Source: Macrotrachela quadricornifera
Taxonomy: Eukaryota; Rotifera; Eurotatoria; Philodinida; Philodinidae
DNA: 64,000 nucleotides
NCBI GenBank assembly: GCA_022393335.1
Contig: JAJEKB010019189.1
Location: 64,473-128,472 of the forward strand
Direction of reading: 5' to 3'
Shown: positions 48,301 through 63,300 of the stretch, one piece after another
Position numbering within the stretch: the first letter of the stretch is position 1
How the letters are laid out: each line of letters starts with the position of its first letter
Position numbers and translations under genes: made by a program
Notes under the pieces: model-generated
What the model saw: the letters and a program-made list of their open reading frames with translations, nothing else
What the model was told of the DNA's origin: nothing
Database searches by the model: none

Positions 48301-51300
48301 ATTGTCATTAAAACTTCTGAGAACTTATTTTTTTATTTTATTTAGGACGAAATTCTGTATCACAAAGAGAAATTCAAAGATGTTTTAATCTTATTGATTT
48401 CTTCTGGAAAATGAAATATGATGATGATAATGATGAACCAAATTCAATACGATGTATTGCTTTATCATTAGCATTAATTTATTATTTTCGACTTCCAACT
48501 AATGAAGATAATTTTCAACGAAATGATAATACTACACCAACACGTGAAGAACTTAGTGAAATTCTTTCTCAAAATATACCAGAATTTTCTAATATTATTC
48601 AAAATGAACTTAAAAAATTTGTTAATACAAAAAATTTTTTTATTCCACATGGAGTCGCTGTCAATCAAGCCGTATGTCTCTTATTATCTATTATTTATAT
48701 TAATTTTTTACTTTGTTATCTCATTTTAGATTCGTGAACATATATTTTCAATTGTTATTAGTATTGTTACTCGAACACCATTATGTATAATTGGTGCACC
48801 AGGTATGTTTCTATAATCGATATGATTAAAGAAAAATATTTTTATCTTTAGGTCAATCGAAAACACTTTCTTTTCAAATTGTTTTACAAAATCTTCAAGG
48901 TTCTCAATTATCAACAAAATCATTTTGTAAACGTTTACCAGCTATTGATCCATTCTTTTGTCTTGGATCAAAATATAGTCGATCAGAAGATATTGCATAT
49001 GTATTTGAACGAGCTATCAAACGTGAACAACAATATGAACAAAATCGAATTGATACACGTTGTGTAAATTTTCTTCTTTTCTCCAAATTCATTCATAGTT
49101 ATATATGTTTATTTTAGGTTGTTTTCTTAGATGAAGCTTCATTACCTGATGAAAAAAAAATGGTATTAAAAGTTTTACATCCATATTTAGATGAATGTAA
49201 AGTAGCATTTGTAGCTGTAGCTAATAAATCATTTGATGCTGCTAATGCTAATCGAATGATTTGTATATATCGATCTTTACCGTCAAAAGATGATCAAAAA
49301 ATCTTAGCTTATGGTTGTCTTGGTTTACAAATTAGTTCTAATCAACATAATCTGAAAAATAATCTTGATGATATTATTCTTGGTCTTTGTCAAGGTTATC
49401 GTCGTGTACTTACTAATCTAAATATTCCTCAAATATTTCATGATCGAGATTTTATTTATATGTTAAGAGAATTACGTTTTGAATTACCGACAACAACAAC
49501 AGAAGATCAAGAGACAAGTATTAATACTATAAAACCAATTAGTCTATTACGTGCATTAGAAGATAATTTTAATGGAATAAATCAAAATGAATTTGAAGAA
49601 TTAGTTAATATATTTTTTAAATCCGTTGAAGAAAAATCGTCTAATTTTCGTTTACAAAACGATCGTAAACAGCAAAAATTTACTCGTGATATTCCAACTA
49701 TTCTTCATGAATCAATGAAACTTGATTCAAAACGTCGACGTCTTTATGGTCGATATAAATTAATTATTGATGAATCAGATGATGAAAGTGCTATTAATCT
49801 TTTATTACAAACAAATATTTTCAATTCTAATTTAAATCGACCAATAATTTTTCGAATGTCTGATTTTTCTGATGATATTAATAATGAATTACGAAATGTT
49901 GAAATATTATCAACAATTAAATTATGTATGGAAACAGGTAAAACAATAATAATGGTAAATACAAATCGAATTCATGGTTCACTTTATGATGTTTTTAATC
50001 AAAATTTTTCAATAATGGCAACAGATGATACAAGAAAAATTTTTTCAAAAGTTGCTATTGGTCCAAAAACAATTGATGTTATTATTCATGAAGATTTTCA
50101 ATGTATTGTTCATATAAAACGTAGTGAATTTAAAGATATTCCACCACCATTTCTTAGTCGTTTTCAAAAATATTCATTAAGTATTAATGATTTTTATCAT
50201 ATTCGATTAGAAAAACTTCCATTAAATGAACAAAGTATTTTGAAAAATATCGAAGAAAAATTACAATCATTTATTCAACATTTTGGACGACAATTTTTTT
50301 ATGGTATAAATGAAAATACACTTTATTCATGTCTTTTATCATTAATTAAACATAATAATAATGAAGGTTATTCTTTAGTAAATATTCATCAAATTTATAC
50401 ACAATTAAATATTAAATTAAATTCATTTATTGAACAAGATTCTATTAATATTCAACAATGTCTATTTCGATTAGTATTATCAAAATTAATACAACTTGTT
50501 TCACCTGAATCAATTATATTAAAATTACCAACATTTGAAGATAATGTTCAACAATGGTTATGTAATTTATATTTTCAACAACAAGAACATTTTAATATTA
50601 TGAATTTTATTCAAGAATTTACTTCAAATTCATTTATTAATATTAATAATGATAATTCATCATTATTATCAACAAATATTGAACATCAAATAATACAAAA
50701 TACTATTCATATAACAACAAAAGTGATTATATTTGCACGAACATCATCTTATATAATTGGTTTAAATCAACAATCAAAAAATGAATTATTTAATAATAAT
50801 AATAATGATGAATCTGATAATAATGTTGAAAGGATAGAAATTTTAAATCTAGTAAGTATTTTCTATACTAATGTTACCGACTTAAATTTAATAAAAATAT
50901 TTCAAGTAAACGACAAGACACAATGGTGATATTTTAATCAGTGAGGGAACCAGGGAAAGACTCCTTCTAGTGAAATTTTCAAATTTTTGATACATGTATT
51001 TTATTTGTTAGAGGAACTCAAAGGCTCGTTGAGGAGGTTGAGTTCCTCTAGCCCAAAACTGTAAGTAGTAGGATACAGAAATTTTCTCGAGATATGGCTT
51101 ATCCTTGAGGGGGCGTACTGGGAACCTTATGGGAAGCAACCCCCCCCCCCCCCACCATCATTTTTTTAGAAAAATCAGAAAATATGCAGTAGTGTTTTCA
51201 AGAATTTTTTTATTGTAGGAATCTCGAAAACTCTAAGGAGGCTGATTCGCCTCCCCTCCCCTAGCTCAAAATTCTGGCTCCACCACTGATTTAAATTTCT

Positions 51301-54300
51301 TACAAAAGATTTAAAGAAATTTATCCTATATGTGATCTGATAAGAATTTTCTATGCTATTATATCATCCTTCAATTTTTCTACTTTTTTTTCGTTCCATC
51401 TGTAATACTGACTCGTTTCTAATAGGAGACCATATATTTATAAGAATCTATCTAATTAACTTGAATCGGAATGTATCACAATATCATCACATTTGATTAA
51501 TTCTCTAGATTAGACATGATGAAATTTTTAATTATTCGACTTAATTAAACAATGTTTATTAAATGAATTTAATAGATACAAATATATGTGGATAATCATA
51601 GTGATTATTTTGAACATTTGAGAAAATAAAGACTTGATGAACTTCTTTCGATATTTCTTCATGTTCTGTCACCACCACTTTTTCTGTACTCTAAACATTT
51701 ATAGACCATTAGACATTGAAAGAAACAGAAAAAACCAAAAGAAGATCAAGAAGACAATATAAATTAAGATATCTATCACATATCAAAGTCAAATGATTTA
51801 TATTAGGGGTGTTGGCGTTCCCCATTCCCTAGCGTTCCGTTCCCAAGGAACGGAACGCATATCATAGTGTGACTTTTAGCATTTTTTCAAGAGATGGTGG
51901 TGTCTATATCCTTTTGCTTGTCGTTTTACTTCAAATTGTTGCCCGTTCCGGGTTCCTAGGAACGGGGAACGAGAAACATTCCGCGTTCCTGGGAACGGGG
52001 AACGGGAGGCGTTCCGCGTTCCTAGGAACGGAGCACGTTCCCCGTTCCCGAGAACGGAACGCAAAAACGACACCCCTAATTTATATATAGTATGTTGCCT
52101 AAGCTAGAAAGTCTCAAACTGAATGTTTGTACTTGACGAATCCATTATAGACTGATATTTCAATTACTGAGTTGTAAGGAAAGCTTTGAATGTGGTGAAA
52201 CTTTTAGAGTATGTAAAACAATTCAATTCAGAATTATTCTAAAAAATTTAGTCTTATTTAGTTTTATTCTATTTAGATGTCGAAGTTATAAAATGAAAGA
52301 ATGTGATTCTGTTATACATAATTAGTTGGAAATCTTAAATTGATTTATTGAAATATTACCATAGATTCTTTATTACAATCCCAAACGATTTGAATATATC
52401 TGACTCAAGATCGATATTTAACCCTTTACGGCCGGGTGTTGCCAAAAGGCAACAATTTTGCCGTAGGGGGGTACGGCATTTTTTTAAAAGTCGGACGTGA
52501 AAAATTGATCCCTATAACTAAACAACAAAGAATATATAGAAAGATAACTTTTTGCTTGTTGTCTTCTGGTAGCCGGCCGTAAAGGGTTAAAGAGAGAAGA
52601 TTTTAATTTAAATATATACTATAAAAAAAGAAATTTTATGAATATTTAATTTGAATTATCGTATATTTTTAAGATTTATTCAGAAAAAATATGATTATCT
52701 TTTTGAATAGAAGATGCTATAATTAATTGATTAACCTATGTAACATGTACTATTAGAGTGCTATGTTCGAACATTAGCTTTATTAGACATGACATGGTTC
52801 GAGACAAAACATTAGCATATATTCATCTTAAAGTATCAATGCGATAACACTCTGATTACATTGTAACATACATTAATCTTTGTGGCTAAGCAATATATAC
52901 AAGAGTATTCAAGTTCTTAAATAAAAGAACTATTAGTCAGGCTGATTTCTTGTTTTGATCTACAGGCAATAACAGTTGTAGAAAAATGTATTAAACAAAT
53001 GAAACACATATTTTATTTTAGAGCACAATTGAAAATTCTGTTGAATTGCAAGATAAATTTTATAAATATGAAAATGATCTTACTAAAAATATTTTAATTA
53101 TAATAATTGATGGTCGATTTAGACAACAACGTTTACATATTCCTTTTGTTCGACAACTTATTGATAAAATTGATTATTCTTATAATATAAATAATTTAAT
53201 AAATCGAAAATATTTTCTTATATTGATTCATTTCTCAACACAAGATTTATATCATCAATCATATTTTTCATCAATATTTTTACATGATTGGGATTTTTAT
53301 TACTTTGATACATTAAAACCAAATAGTGCATTTCATTTTCAAAAAATGTTACAAATTTTATCATCAAATCATCATCAACAAGAAATTTCTGATAATATTT
53401 TATGTGATTTAAATGTTCTTTTTGAAGATTGTTTATGGGATTTTTGTTCTCGAATACAAATAATTCTTCCTGAATTATCACAAAATATGTTTACAAATAA
53501 ATTAGCTTATAAATTTTATCAACGTCAAACAAATACAATTCATCGTGTTAAATGTTTAAAACAAATTCTTCAACAATCAAGAAAATTACAAATATATATT
53601 ATTAATATTTATCATAAATATTTATTAAGAAAAAAAGATGCAACAAAAAAAATTTATCATTTTATTTATCAAATTTCAAAAGATATTTTATGTGGTAAAT
53701 GTTTTCATGGTTTAATCGATTCAATACAATTACAAACACGAAATTCATTTACAAATTTTGTTTCAAATATTTTTAAATTTATTATTAATGATTATGGATT
53801 AGATACATTAATAAAATTATCAATAAATGATCATAATTATGATTCATTATTAAATTTAATTGATTATCAATTATTTTCAACGGATGATAATAAAGATATA
53901 TTTTCTTCTTCAACAACACAAGGAATATTTCAACTTAATACACATTATTCTTGTATACCACAAACACCGTTATATCATTTATTACATAAACGTATTAAAG
54001 AACATGCAGATAAAATCAAATTAACATTTATTCTTAACGAAAGAGAACATAAAGGTTAGAAATTTCTATTTCAAATAAACTTTTTTAATCTGAAATACAA
54101 GTAGCGTAGACTGTGACGATCCACTGGGTTCCTTGACTGTGCAAAGCAGAAGTATCTCACTGCTAGACTCGTATAAACATACTATGTGGCCCACCGTACT
54201 CATTATGATGCTATTGATTCCTCGATCCCAAAAATCCTTCTGTCCGATTATTCAGATTTCAATGTTTTTCTGACGTTTGATCCTGCGGACAAACACATCG

Positions 54301-57300
54301 TCAATTTCGGGATTTATACCCTAACTTATAGTCAAGTGAATAAGAATGTTTTCAAAAACATATTTATGAAAAATATTACCATCTTCATTGCTCAAAGGAG
54401 AAGTTTTGAGGATATAAATCTAACTTTATTTTTATTAATTTGAAATCGACTGATTACAAAAAAATCTTGCTAATGAACTTGAATTTGTTTTTCCAAAGAA
54501 CTACATATAAACTAACTAATCTAGAGGTATATATCAAAACAAGTAACGAAAGAAATCATGAAAGATATTGAATTGAAAGACAATATTTAGAAGCAACAGT
54601 TAAATTGTCGAGAGTTTTCTCATATAGTGACTTTATATTAAATTGAAACTTAAACCAAACATTATTATTCGACTCAATATGGTTCATTACTCCTTTTTTT
54701 GAATCATTTTGAGATGAATTAATATCGATCGGATGACATTAACGATCGAGTAAAATTAACATATTATGAAAACGTTCTCTGAAGAATTGTTCATCAAAAT
54801 CTTCAATGAAAATGAATATAATCAATTGACTTCATTCAAACCGATAAAACCTAACTTAGAAGAGAATTATTTCAACTAACTTTCAACTTTTCATATTATC
54901 ATTTGGCCATCCGAAAAATTGTTCAATCATTCTTTAAACTATCCTACTTTGAAATTTTCAATTATACTAAATTATAAAGCAATGCTTCGAAAATGAAGAG
55001 TCAAATAGCACAAATACTTCAAGGATTTTTTTACTCTTAGTGAGACCTACGTACAGCCAAAAGATGAAGCAGACTATTAGAAATTAGTTGAGGTAGTTTA
55101 CTCATTATAGTCCTAAATCATCATTACTTTTCTTTCGAATAGTGATACTCCGAATCCGTTATCTAAAATTGATTCAAAAAACAGTTATATTGATTACTTT
55201 TTATAAACGACAGTAGTATAGAAATATCATTTTTTCGTTTTACAGCAATTCCATATATTGCTCTTTTCACCTCAATATTTTTGCTTTATATAGAAGAAGA
55301 AAATTTTTTACGTCATGATTATTATGCAAATCCACCGATAACTACGACAGATAATAATACTAACAAAAACAAAAATGAAGTAATTCAATATACATTCGAA
55401 CAATTTCGATTTGAATTAATGAATTCAATGATAAATGATAAAATTTTAACTGATATTATATGTGAACATATTTTACATTCTTATTCAAATGATCTTGTTC
55501 GAACATTTTGTACAATTGTTGAAAATAATTTTACAAATGATCTTATTCAATGTCAACAAACAATTGAATTTATTTCAAATTGGTTACAACTTATTAATGA
55601 TAATGATTATGTATTATTAAATAATTATCCTAATAAATATATATGGCTTCTTGCACATGTTTATACATCATTTGAATATGAACAAAATGATATTATTTCA
55701 ATATATTCAGCATGTCGAATTATTGATTATCTTGATCCTACACGATCATCTTATAATAATTTATTTAATAATGAAAATATGACACGTTCTGATATATGTG
55801 AAAAATTTTTTCGATTAATTTTTGATTATTTATGGAAAAAACTTAATCAAATATGTTTAAATAATGAAAATAATCAAATATGGATATATGCATATACATT
55901 TATTTCAAAATATTATCCATCAGATAAAATTTTACAAAGTATACAACTTATTGATATAAAAAATCAAATTGAATTTATGAATATATCCTATATAATTTTT
56001 TTAAATGAAAATATATTTAAACCACAAGAATTAATATTATATTTATTAAATGAAATTAATTTTAATAAAACATCTATTGATTTTAAATTATTACCAAAAA
56101 TAATCGAAATTATTCATCAATATTTTCAAAAACAATATATTAATAATTCAACATTAATTATTGATATTCAACAATGGATATTATCAATAATAAAATCTAT
56201 GAAACAAATATCTATACAAGAAATTTCTTTTCTTTTTCAATATCTTAATCAATCAACTTGTCAATTATCATTAGGAATGAAACAATTTCTATTTGATGAA
56301 TTAATTAATATATTTATTAAATTAAAGCAACAAGATAAAAAAAATTTTGATTTATGGGATCGTTTAGATTTAATTCCCGATTTAATTGAATCGATATCAA
56401 ATATTGATTTTATTGAAAATTATCAAATTCCATATCATCCATTAATAGGATCTCATAATAACAATTCGTATATATTATTTGATTTATATTTCTTTCATCT
56501 TAGACGTCTAATGACAAATGAAATAATTACTTGGAAATCCGTTAATAAAGGAATGCTATTAAAACTACCGAAAGTTAACAACAAACGTTTTCAATTTATT
56601 GCAGAAAATCTTTTTAAACAATTAAAAGATTATTTTCGATTGGAAATGATTGCTTTATTATTATGTCAACCGAATTTAAATGAAAATGATAAATCTAGTA
56701 TGAATTATATTTTACCAACAATAATTACAGAACTTTTATCTATTGATCAACAATCAATACAATTTAATAATCATCTTAAATTTTTTTTATCAATAATTAT
56801 ATTGAAACAATCATGGAATTTTTTATTAAATTTATTAAAGTCTGAAAATATTCAATATTTAAATAATCAATGGGCAACAACTTTATATAATTTACTTGAA
56901 TTAAAACAAACACCTCAACATAATAAATATTTACTAATTTGTCATCAAATACAATTTACATTATCATCAAATAATATTTCATCAATATTTCCAAAACTTC
57001 ACCAACCATATGAAGAATTAAATCAAATTATTAATATCTGTATCAATAATAATACTGACAAAGATCAATGGAAAATTCTTTCTAATTGGATTGAAGAAAA
57101 ACTCAATTCTACTATCGTTCAATTACAGTTAAATGAAATTAAAGCAATGTTATTCTTGACTATTTACTATAATTATTATTGTAATAATCAATTATCATTA
57201 ATTAATTCATTATTAAAAATAATTGAAAATATTTTACATTTATCATCTGAAGAATTAAGAGTCTTTCGTGTTATTATACAGCCAGAACAATTTATGATTG

Positions 57301-60300
57301 GTTATACATTAGATAATAATTTTCTAAATAATTTATTTAAACTTAATTGTGAAGATGAATTTGAATTATCTTTACGACATATGCTTATTAATTTAATGGC
57401 TATGATTTTATTAGGTGGAAAACAATCTTTTCTTTGGACATTTGCATTTCAACCAAACATATTACAGAATACATTTGGTAAATATTACTTCATTTTGTAT
57501 ATTTTTATTCAGTTAGTTTACAAAAATAAAATATAATTTCTATTGTTGTTTTGCTTTATCTTAACTCTTTGATCTTTAAGATATATATGTATATATTTTT
57601 TAAAAGTTTTTGAATTCATTTTATTTAAAATTTAGTAACGTTTTATTCCATATAGATTTCATTATGACAATTCTTTAAAACGATGATTTTCAAATGAAAT
57701 ACATAAGCCCATTCGTTTTCTTTGAAAATAGGTTTTATAAACATTGTTTTTTCCATGATTTTATATGAAAATATCGAGTGATATTAGATTCATCTGTTAG
57801 AAAAGTTGTTAGTCAAAGATTTGCTGTATTTTTCCATTCTAATTCAAAGAATATCTATATTATTAAAATAGTATAGAGTTTGTTTAACATAATCTTCGAA
57901 TTATCATGATAAAAGAAAAAGTTTTGTAGCATTGAAAGATAATTTTGTTTATTAATAGTATACATCATAGATTCATAAATAATATCAGACCGAAAATTTT
58001 TTTCAATATCCTACTTATATCTCCGCATTTTGCAGTGCCTAGTTTTGGGTACTAATTTTAGACCTATTCTGTATTAGTGATATGTCATATTACATTTTCA
58101 TAGAAGTATTAATTGTTAAAAGGCGTATATTCTAAGACTGTTTAATTGACTTTAAAATAGGATTTGGATCAACTTCAAAGAATATCATTCAAGCTAATGG
58201 TGTTCATTACGATTGTGGTTGTATTATTTCACAAAATGGTGATTTAATACGGTTTACAAATAAAGGAGATACAAGTATATTAAATATTCCAGCTGTTTAT
58301 GTTGCCTATTTCTCTACATTTGGTGCATTGGTAAATTTTTTAAAATTTTTTAATCTGATTTTTTTTTGTGTGTATTTTTGTTTCATTGTTAGGCTTGGCA
58401 TTTATTATTATTTGATAATTCGATTGAAAATTTACATGGTCCTATACTTTCACCTACAGCTATTGCGGATAATACAGCAACTTATCAACTTGCTGGTGAT
58501 AGTATTCGAGCGAAAATATGTCACTTTGTTCATGCTAGATTGTTATCAACATATCATTTTTTATCAATTCAATCAAATCAAAATGATGCTTGTATTCTAT
58601 TAAGTCGTTGTTTTGAACAAATGGCTTTTCTTACACAGAGACAATATCCATGGATTAAACCTATTTATAGAATTTTAAATGATCAATATTATGCCGAACA
58701 AGAATATCAAAATGATGTATTCTATTTTGTTTATGAAAAACTTCCAGAATATAAATCTTATGTAAATCAATTAAATTTAGAATCTCAAATACAAAAAAAT
58801 CTTCAAGATTTTGTTGATAAAATGCCTATTATTATTCAATTTATACATTTTAAAACTGAATTATATCGTCCAATAAATTCTCAATTATCTCTTCATATTT
58901 TACGATATATTTTTAATTCTTTTGATGCTTTAAAAATAACAACATTAATTTATAATCTTACTCATTTCTATCTTCTTTTACATCAAACTTATACACAATT
59001 AATTGAACAAAAAGAATTTTTAACAATAACATTGCAACAATTATATGAGCGGGGTGAAAAATTTTACAATAATTCTCATTATCAACAACATCAAGATGAA
59101 AATAAAACTCATCGATCAATTATTGAAAATGGAATCGAAGCTGTCAACAGATATCATCAATTTTCAAATGGTCTTATTCAACCAGGTGCTTGTGATGAAA
59201 CTCAACGTTTTACAACAATTACATTCGATACACCAGTACATTATTTAGTGACCAATGAAAACCATGATGAAGGAGATATTATTATGCGTATAATAAGGTT
59301 AATTTTTTTGATAAATCATATAATTCAAAAATCTTTTTCAAATTTCTATTGACAGCTAAATAATAATGAAATGTTTGAATACCTTGATAGAGTTCTTTCA
59401 TTTTTCTACGGCATTTGAAAGATACAGTAAAAGGTCTTGTAATTTTCTTACAAAACTCTTCCCAGTTTTGTAGAACGAAAGAGATTTCCATCTCGATTTT
59501 TTACCAAAATTTTCGTGTATATTAAAAAGGGAAAGAAAAGTATCATTAAGATAGTGTACGAACACAAGCATAAGCCTGTGTAAAGATACAGATTTCAAAA
59601 GCTATATTATATATTTGTTTATTCTATCAAAGAAAGAATGTCGATTAAATAATCGATTTTTTTTAACTAGATGAGCCAGAGGTTCAAACAGGCCTCGTTT
59701 TGAAGGTCCGTGCGGCCTGTTCATTTTTTCGTGCGAATAAAATAATGACAGACTAGAAACTAGATGGTCCGATAGCGCGCTGAGGCTACCATCCTACCCG
59801 AACTTGATCTGTCGGTCATAGCACAGATCACGATTTTCAGAACAGCGTCATTCAGACGTCTAAGAAGGTTATTGGCCTGTCACTTACACTGGTCTGAGAA
59901 TAGCAGCCTATGCCTATGACAGGCAAATCAGGTTCCGGTAGTATAGTAGCCTCAATGCCCTATCTAAACATCTGGTTTCTGATCTACAATATTTATTTTA
60001 TTCGCTTGAAAAAGTGGATAGACCGCACAGGCCTTTAAAATGAGGCCTGTTTAGACCTCTGAGATGAGCACATAAAATAAATTCTTTATGTTTTGTTTTT
60101 AGTGTCTTAATTGATTATCATAATAATTCATTAGATTTAATTGAAAAAGAATTAAATAATGATAATAATCATACAAATAGTATTTTAAAAAATTTAGTTA
60201 ATTCATTAACATCAAAAGAAATTTCAATTTTAAAAATAGCAAATGATTATACTGGTATAATGACATTAAATGATGAAGATTGTTTATGGATTGAACAATT

Positions 60301-63300
60301 ATCTCGAGCCAGTCTTATTAATAATGAAAATGATATATTCTTAACAAAAAATTCACAATTAATATTTGATTTTAATTATATTCAATCACAAATAATTCGA
60401 AAATATTTTCTTCTTTGTCGTATTAATTATCATCATATTATACAAAAATATCAATGTTATACAAAAACAATTCAAACAACAGATATTGAGAATTTAAATC
60501 TTAATGAAAAATATTTAATTCTATTTGATAATAAACAAATTGAAAATGAATGGAATCATTTAAAAGATATATTATTAGATAAACTCTATTATTCTCATAC
60601 ACTTTTAAAACAAATAGCATTAATATTAAAAAATTATTCAGATGATTTTTCATCTATGAATTTATTTGAATTTGTCAAAATAATTGTTCATGATAATGAT
60701 ATTTATCAACATTTAGAACAATATGAAATAAAAAATTTTCAATTATGTTATATTAATCATGTTATTAAACTTTATGCAGAATCTATGAATAGTTATCAAC
60801 ACTTATTTACTGATATACATCCTTTACTTCGTATTCCAATTAATAATGAATTAAATAATGAACTTATTGAAAATTTTAATAAATGTATAATTAATATTAA
60901 TAGTGATAAAATATATTCAACAATTCAATTAATTACAGAATATCTTAATGAATTAAAAACAATTGAAAATATACTTATTCAACAATCTACAAAATCATTA
61001 ATAGAAACATGTAAATATTTAGCTATTGAAAATTCAATTCTTTTATATATACCAGAAAAAATCAAATGTGAAAATTATGTTGATATTAATATTCATTTAA
61101 TTCGTATAAGATCAATGCTTCAAGAACGTATTGTTAATATTGAAGAAAAACAAAATAATTTATGGAATGAAAATTTTTATTTATATCAACAAGAAAATAA
61201 ACAAAATAATCGTTTTTATCAATATTTATATTCACAAAATGAAGAAGAAATATTTAATAATAAAACAAATGATTGGATACTTCCTCAAATCAATATAGAA
61301 CAAATACAATTTAAAGATAATTCAAATCAATGTATTGAATATGTATCTTTAATAGAATTAAATATTAAATTTGTTTCATATACATCATCAATATTTATTC
61401 AACAAATACATAAATATCGAGAAGAATCACAAATAAAATTAATAAATCGAACTAAAGCACAAACATTTACTATTATTCATTCAGATGGAACATCGAAGAC
61501 ATACCTATGGAAAATTGAGAATTTTTTTGAACGATTAAAAAAAATATTTGATGAGAAAAAATATGATCAGAATTTATTTGTTGTTGTCGATAAAAATGGA
61601 ATTTTTATCGATTTTACAAATAACAATTATCATCCATCAATTTTAGAATATCATATTATTGAAAAACAAGAATTAATTCAGATTCAATTTCAATTTCGAA
61701 CACAAATATATGAATATCTAGTCACATCAAAGAGTAATATTTCAACTATTATTCATCATTTTATTGATGATAATCATCTTAAATCTTTATCATCAGATAT
61801 TATTCTTTATTTTTTTGATGAATATGGCAAATGTTTTGATGATAGAAGTATTATTGAAACAAATCGTAAAACAATTCTTATTTTAGTCATCGAAGAAAGT
61901 ATCAACAATACTAATACATTATGTGAAATTATCTTACAAGACAAACAAGGTAATTAATAAATAAATAAAAAACAACTTTATTTGATACTAGTGAGAATCC
62001 GTGCATATTGCACGGTTGTTTTTTCTCTAACGTATGACATCAAACATATAATCTTTTCGACATTATATACATAGAAGCCCTACAGCTTCATACTCTTATA
62101 TCACCTAGATTTTTATAGTCTCTGTAGTCTTCGGCTTCATATCCTTTGTAGTTCTTCTAGTTTTATCCTCTTATTGCCTTAGTCCCTTTTTGTTTTCCCC
62201 TTATTTCCTAATCGCCTTATTGCGATCCTTACTTGAGGACCTGTGGATACCCCTATAGTACAGCCCTTGACGTCCTATAGGTACCCTCATAGTATAGCTC
62301 TTCAGATCACAAGGGTACCCACATAGTGTAGCCCTTGAAGACCTCCCCCTACAGCTTTATTCGACTTTTAACCTTCAACACAGACAGGCACACACAGACA
62401 CTGAGCATTACATATATAGATAATTATTTTCTATTTTATAGATGAAAATCAAATAAATTTATTTCATCCAACAACAAAATGGCAACAAATTAATTTTTGG
62501 TTAAAAAATTTTCCATATATAAATGAAGCTTCTGTTAATAATTGTGCATTTTTAATAAGGGAACAAAAAATAATTATTGATGATAATCAAACTATCTCTT
62601 CAGTATTAAATCAAACAGAATCAATAATAATTGATATTATTAATCGAAATATTCTAACAAATGTTATTTTTTCTTATGAAACAAATAATTATTCTATTAA
62701 TACATTAAAATCAACAAAGATATCTTCATTATTAAACAATAATAATCTATTAGAACAATTAAAATTAAATAATTTTTCTTTAGATGACTATATTTTAATA
62801 TTAAAAAATCCAAATAAACATATTTTAACAAAAGATGATCTTCAACAATCTATAGATATTTATTCAACTATTGAAAATCAATCAATTCATATTCAAATAT
62901 CCATATTAATACAAATAATAAAATATGATGATAAAGAACAAATAGAAATTTTTCTATCAAATAAAAATCTAACTATTCAACAATTATTACAATTAACAGA
63001 AATATCAATCGATATTTATAAATATTTATCTTCAAATAATACAAAAAAAATTCTTGATTATAATAAAATTTTATTAAATTTAAATGAAACAAAATTTACT
63101 CTTCTCAAAGAAAATGAAACATGTTTTGTATCAATTAAAACAATAGATAATCTTAATGAACAATGTCATCAATATGCTAATTTTGCTACTATAGCTGATA
63201 TTTGCAAAGATAGTCAAATTGATATTTTACATCAATATCTATTACATACAAATGATTTTGTTCCATCAATAGAAACTCAATTAATATATTTTCAAACAGA

